Source of the DNA: Albidovulum sp.
Lineage (GTDB): Bacteria > Pseudomonadota > Alphaproteobacteria > Rhodobacterales > Rhodobacteraceae
Direction: 5' to 3'
Assembly (NCBI GenBank): GCA_030837785.1
Contig: JAUQYA010000142.1
Location: forward strand, 1-6,390
DNA: 6,390 nucleotides
Part shown: positions 5,676 to 6,390 of the stretch, piece by piece
Position numbering within the stretch: the stretch's first letter is position 1
How the letters are laid out: each line of letters starts with the position of its first letter
Position numbers and translations under genes: made by a program
The notes under the pieces: generated by a model
Told to the model about the DNA's origin: nothing
Seen by the model: the letters and a program-made list of their open reading frames with translations, nothing else
Databases searched by the model: none

Positions 5676-6390
5676 ATGGTAAACGCTTCGCTCGTCTCGA
5701 TGACCGGTTTCGCCGCGCGGCGCGGCCACGCCCCGGGCCATGACTGGGGGTGGGAGATTCGCTCGGTCAACGGCAAGGGGCTCGACCTCAGGCTGAAGCT
5801 GCCCGACTGGATCGACGGGCTGGAACCGGCCGTCCGCGCTGCGGTGGCGAGGGTTGCGCAACGCGGCAACGTCACGCTCGGGCTGAGGGTCGTGCGCAAC
5901 GAGGGGGGTGAGGCGCTGAGGATCAATGCTGCCGGCCTCGATGGCGTGCTGGCAGCGCTGGCGGCGGTGCTGGCCCGCGCCGAAGCCGCCGGGCTGCCGC
6001 TTGCCGAACCCACCGCGGCCGAGATCCTGTCGCTGCGCGGCGTGGCCGACCCCGGCGGCGAGGCGGAGGACACCGGCCCGCTGCTGGCCGCGCTGCTGGC
6101 CGACCTCGATGCGCTCCTTGTGGATTTCGCGGCGATGCGCGCGGCCGAGGGGCGGGCGCTTTCGGGCGTGATCGCACGCCAGATCGACCGTATCGAGGCG
6201 CTGGCCGCCGATGCCTCCAATGCCGCCGAGGCGCGGCGGCCTGAGGCGGCGCGGGCGCTCGGCGAGGCGCTTGCCCGGGTGATGGCCGGCGCGGCCGAGG
6301 CCGACCCCGCCCGGGTGGCGCAGGAACTGGCGCTTCTCGCCGTCAAGGCCGACGTGACCGAGGAAATCGACCGGCTGTCGGCCCATGTCG
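5676..6390 (+). CDS. yicC: YicC/YloC family endoribonuclease (3' end outside window)
   Basis: Cytosolic endoribonuclease of the YicC/YloC family; members in Escherichia coli and Bacillus subtilis cleave RNA and take part in RNA turnover. The frame is open from the ATG at 5676 to the window edge, 238 codons of the roughly 290 usual for the family. The N-terminal YicC domain begins with SMTGFAARRG (8-17), followed by WEIRSVNGKGLDLRLKLPD (26-44), where family members carry E-x-RSVN-x-R-x-LD-x-x-x-R-x-P. An Ala-rich, probably helical middle follows. The conserved C-terminal block has begun at QELALLAVKADVTEEIDRL (216-234), the start of the DUF1732 region. The start is supported by a strong Shine-Dalgarno GGAGGAG (5658-5664) 11 bases upstream; the internal ATG at 5700 would remove residues before SMTG. 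In many alphaproteobacteria gmk (guanylate kinase) follows, which would be just right of the window. Confidence 0.93.
   Translation, partial: MVNASLVSMTGFAARRGHAPGHDWGWEIRSVNGKGLDLRLKLPDWIDGLEPAVRAAVARVAQRGNVTLGLRVVRNEGGEALRINAAGLDGVLAALAAVLARAEAAGLPLAEPTAAEILSLRGVADPGGEAEDTGPLLAALLADLDALLVDFAAMRAAEGRALSGVIARQIDRIEALAADASNAAEARRPEAARALGEALARVMAGAAEADPARVAQELALLAVKADVTEEIDRLSAHV

Noticed and set aside
5640..6386. Minus-strand open frame of 248 codons opposite yicC
   Set aside because: Antisense to the conserved YicC reading frame, with an Arg/Gly-rich translation and no motif.
1..6390. CRISPR array, tRNA, rRNA, insertion sequence or prophage genes
   Set aside because: I saw no regularly spaced repeats, no tRNA-like fold with conserved arms, no transposase or integrase motifs, and no compositional break along the window.

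Overview
The window is GC-rich, densely coding DNA from what looks like an alphaproteobacterium of the Rhodobacteraceae/Rhodobacterales type. This rests on the codon bias, a class II DAHP synthase, a PAS_5-type protein, a yicC gene and a LivG-type ATPase with an EVGAGVN motif that I associate with this group. It reads as chromosomal housekeeping and uptake DNA. I see no mobile element, CRISPR array, tRNA, rRNA, toxin-antitoxin or phage gene.

Layout. Positions 1-3263 hold three minus-strand genes. In transcription order they are a GlxA-type regulator with a DJ-1/PfpI-like sensor and an AraC DNA-binding domain (3263 to 2238), a periplasmic branched-chain-amino-acid-type binding protein (2059 to 875), and a LivG-like ABC ATPase (765 to the left edge, cut off near its C-terminus). 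A strong intrinsic terminator lies between the binding-protein gene and the ATPase gene. That fits many copies of the soluble binding protein and few of the membrane complex. The permeases and second ATPase would be expected to the left of the window.

Positions 3264-3410 are a divergent intergenic region with a well-formed sigma-70 promoter driving aroG (3411-4781, plus), the class II DAHP synthase that opens the shikimate pathway. aroG ends at a GC-rich hairpin shared with the convergent PAS_5-family gene (5529 or 5559 to 4840, minus). Positions 5530-5675 separate the PAS gene from yicC and hold several nested inverted repeats. yicC (5676 to the right edge, plus) encodes a YicC/YloC-family endoribonuclease and is cut off by the window end.

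The genes fall into at least three unrelated jobs: solute uptake with a likely adjacent regulator, aromatic amino acid biosynthesis, and RNA turnover or signalling. I found no convincing new multi-gene system. The items most worth checking are non-coding structures (the intercistronic terminator and adjacent repeats, the nested inverted repeats between the PAS gene and yicC, repeats on the aroG promoter) and the possible link between the sensor-regulator and the transporter.
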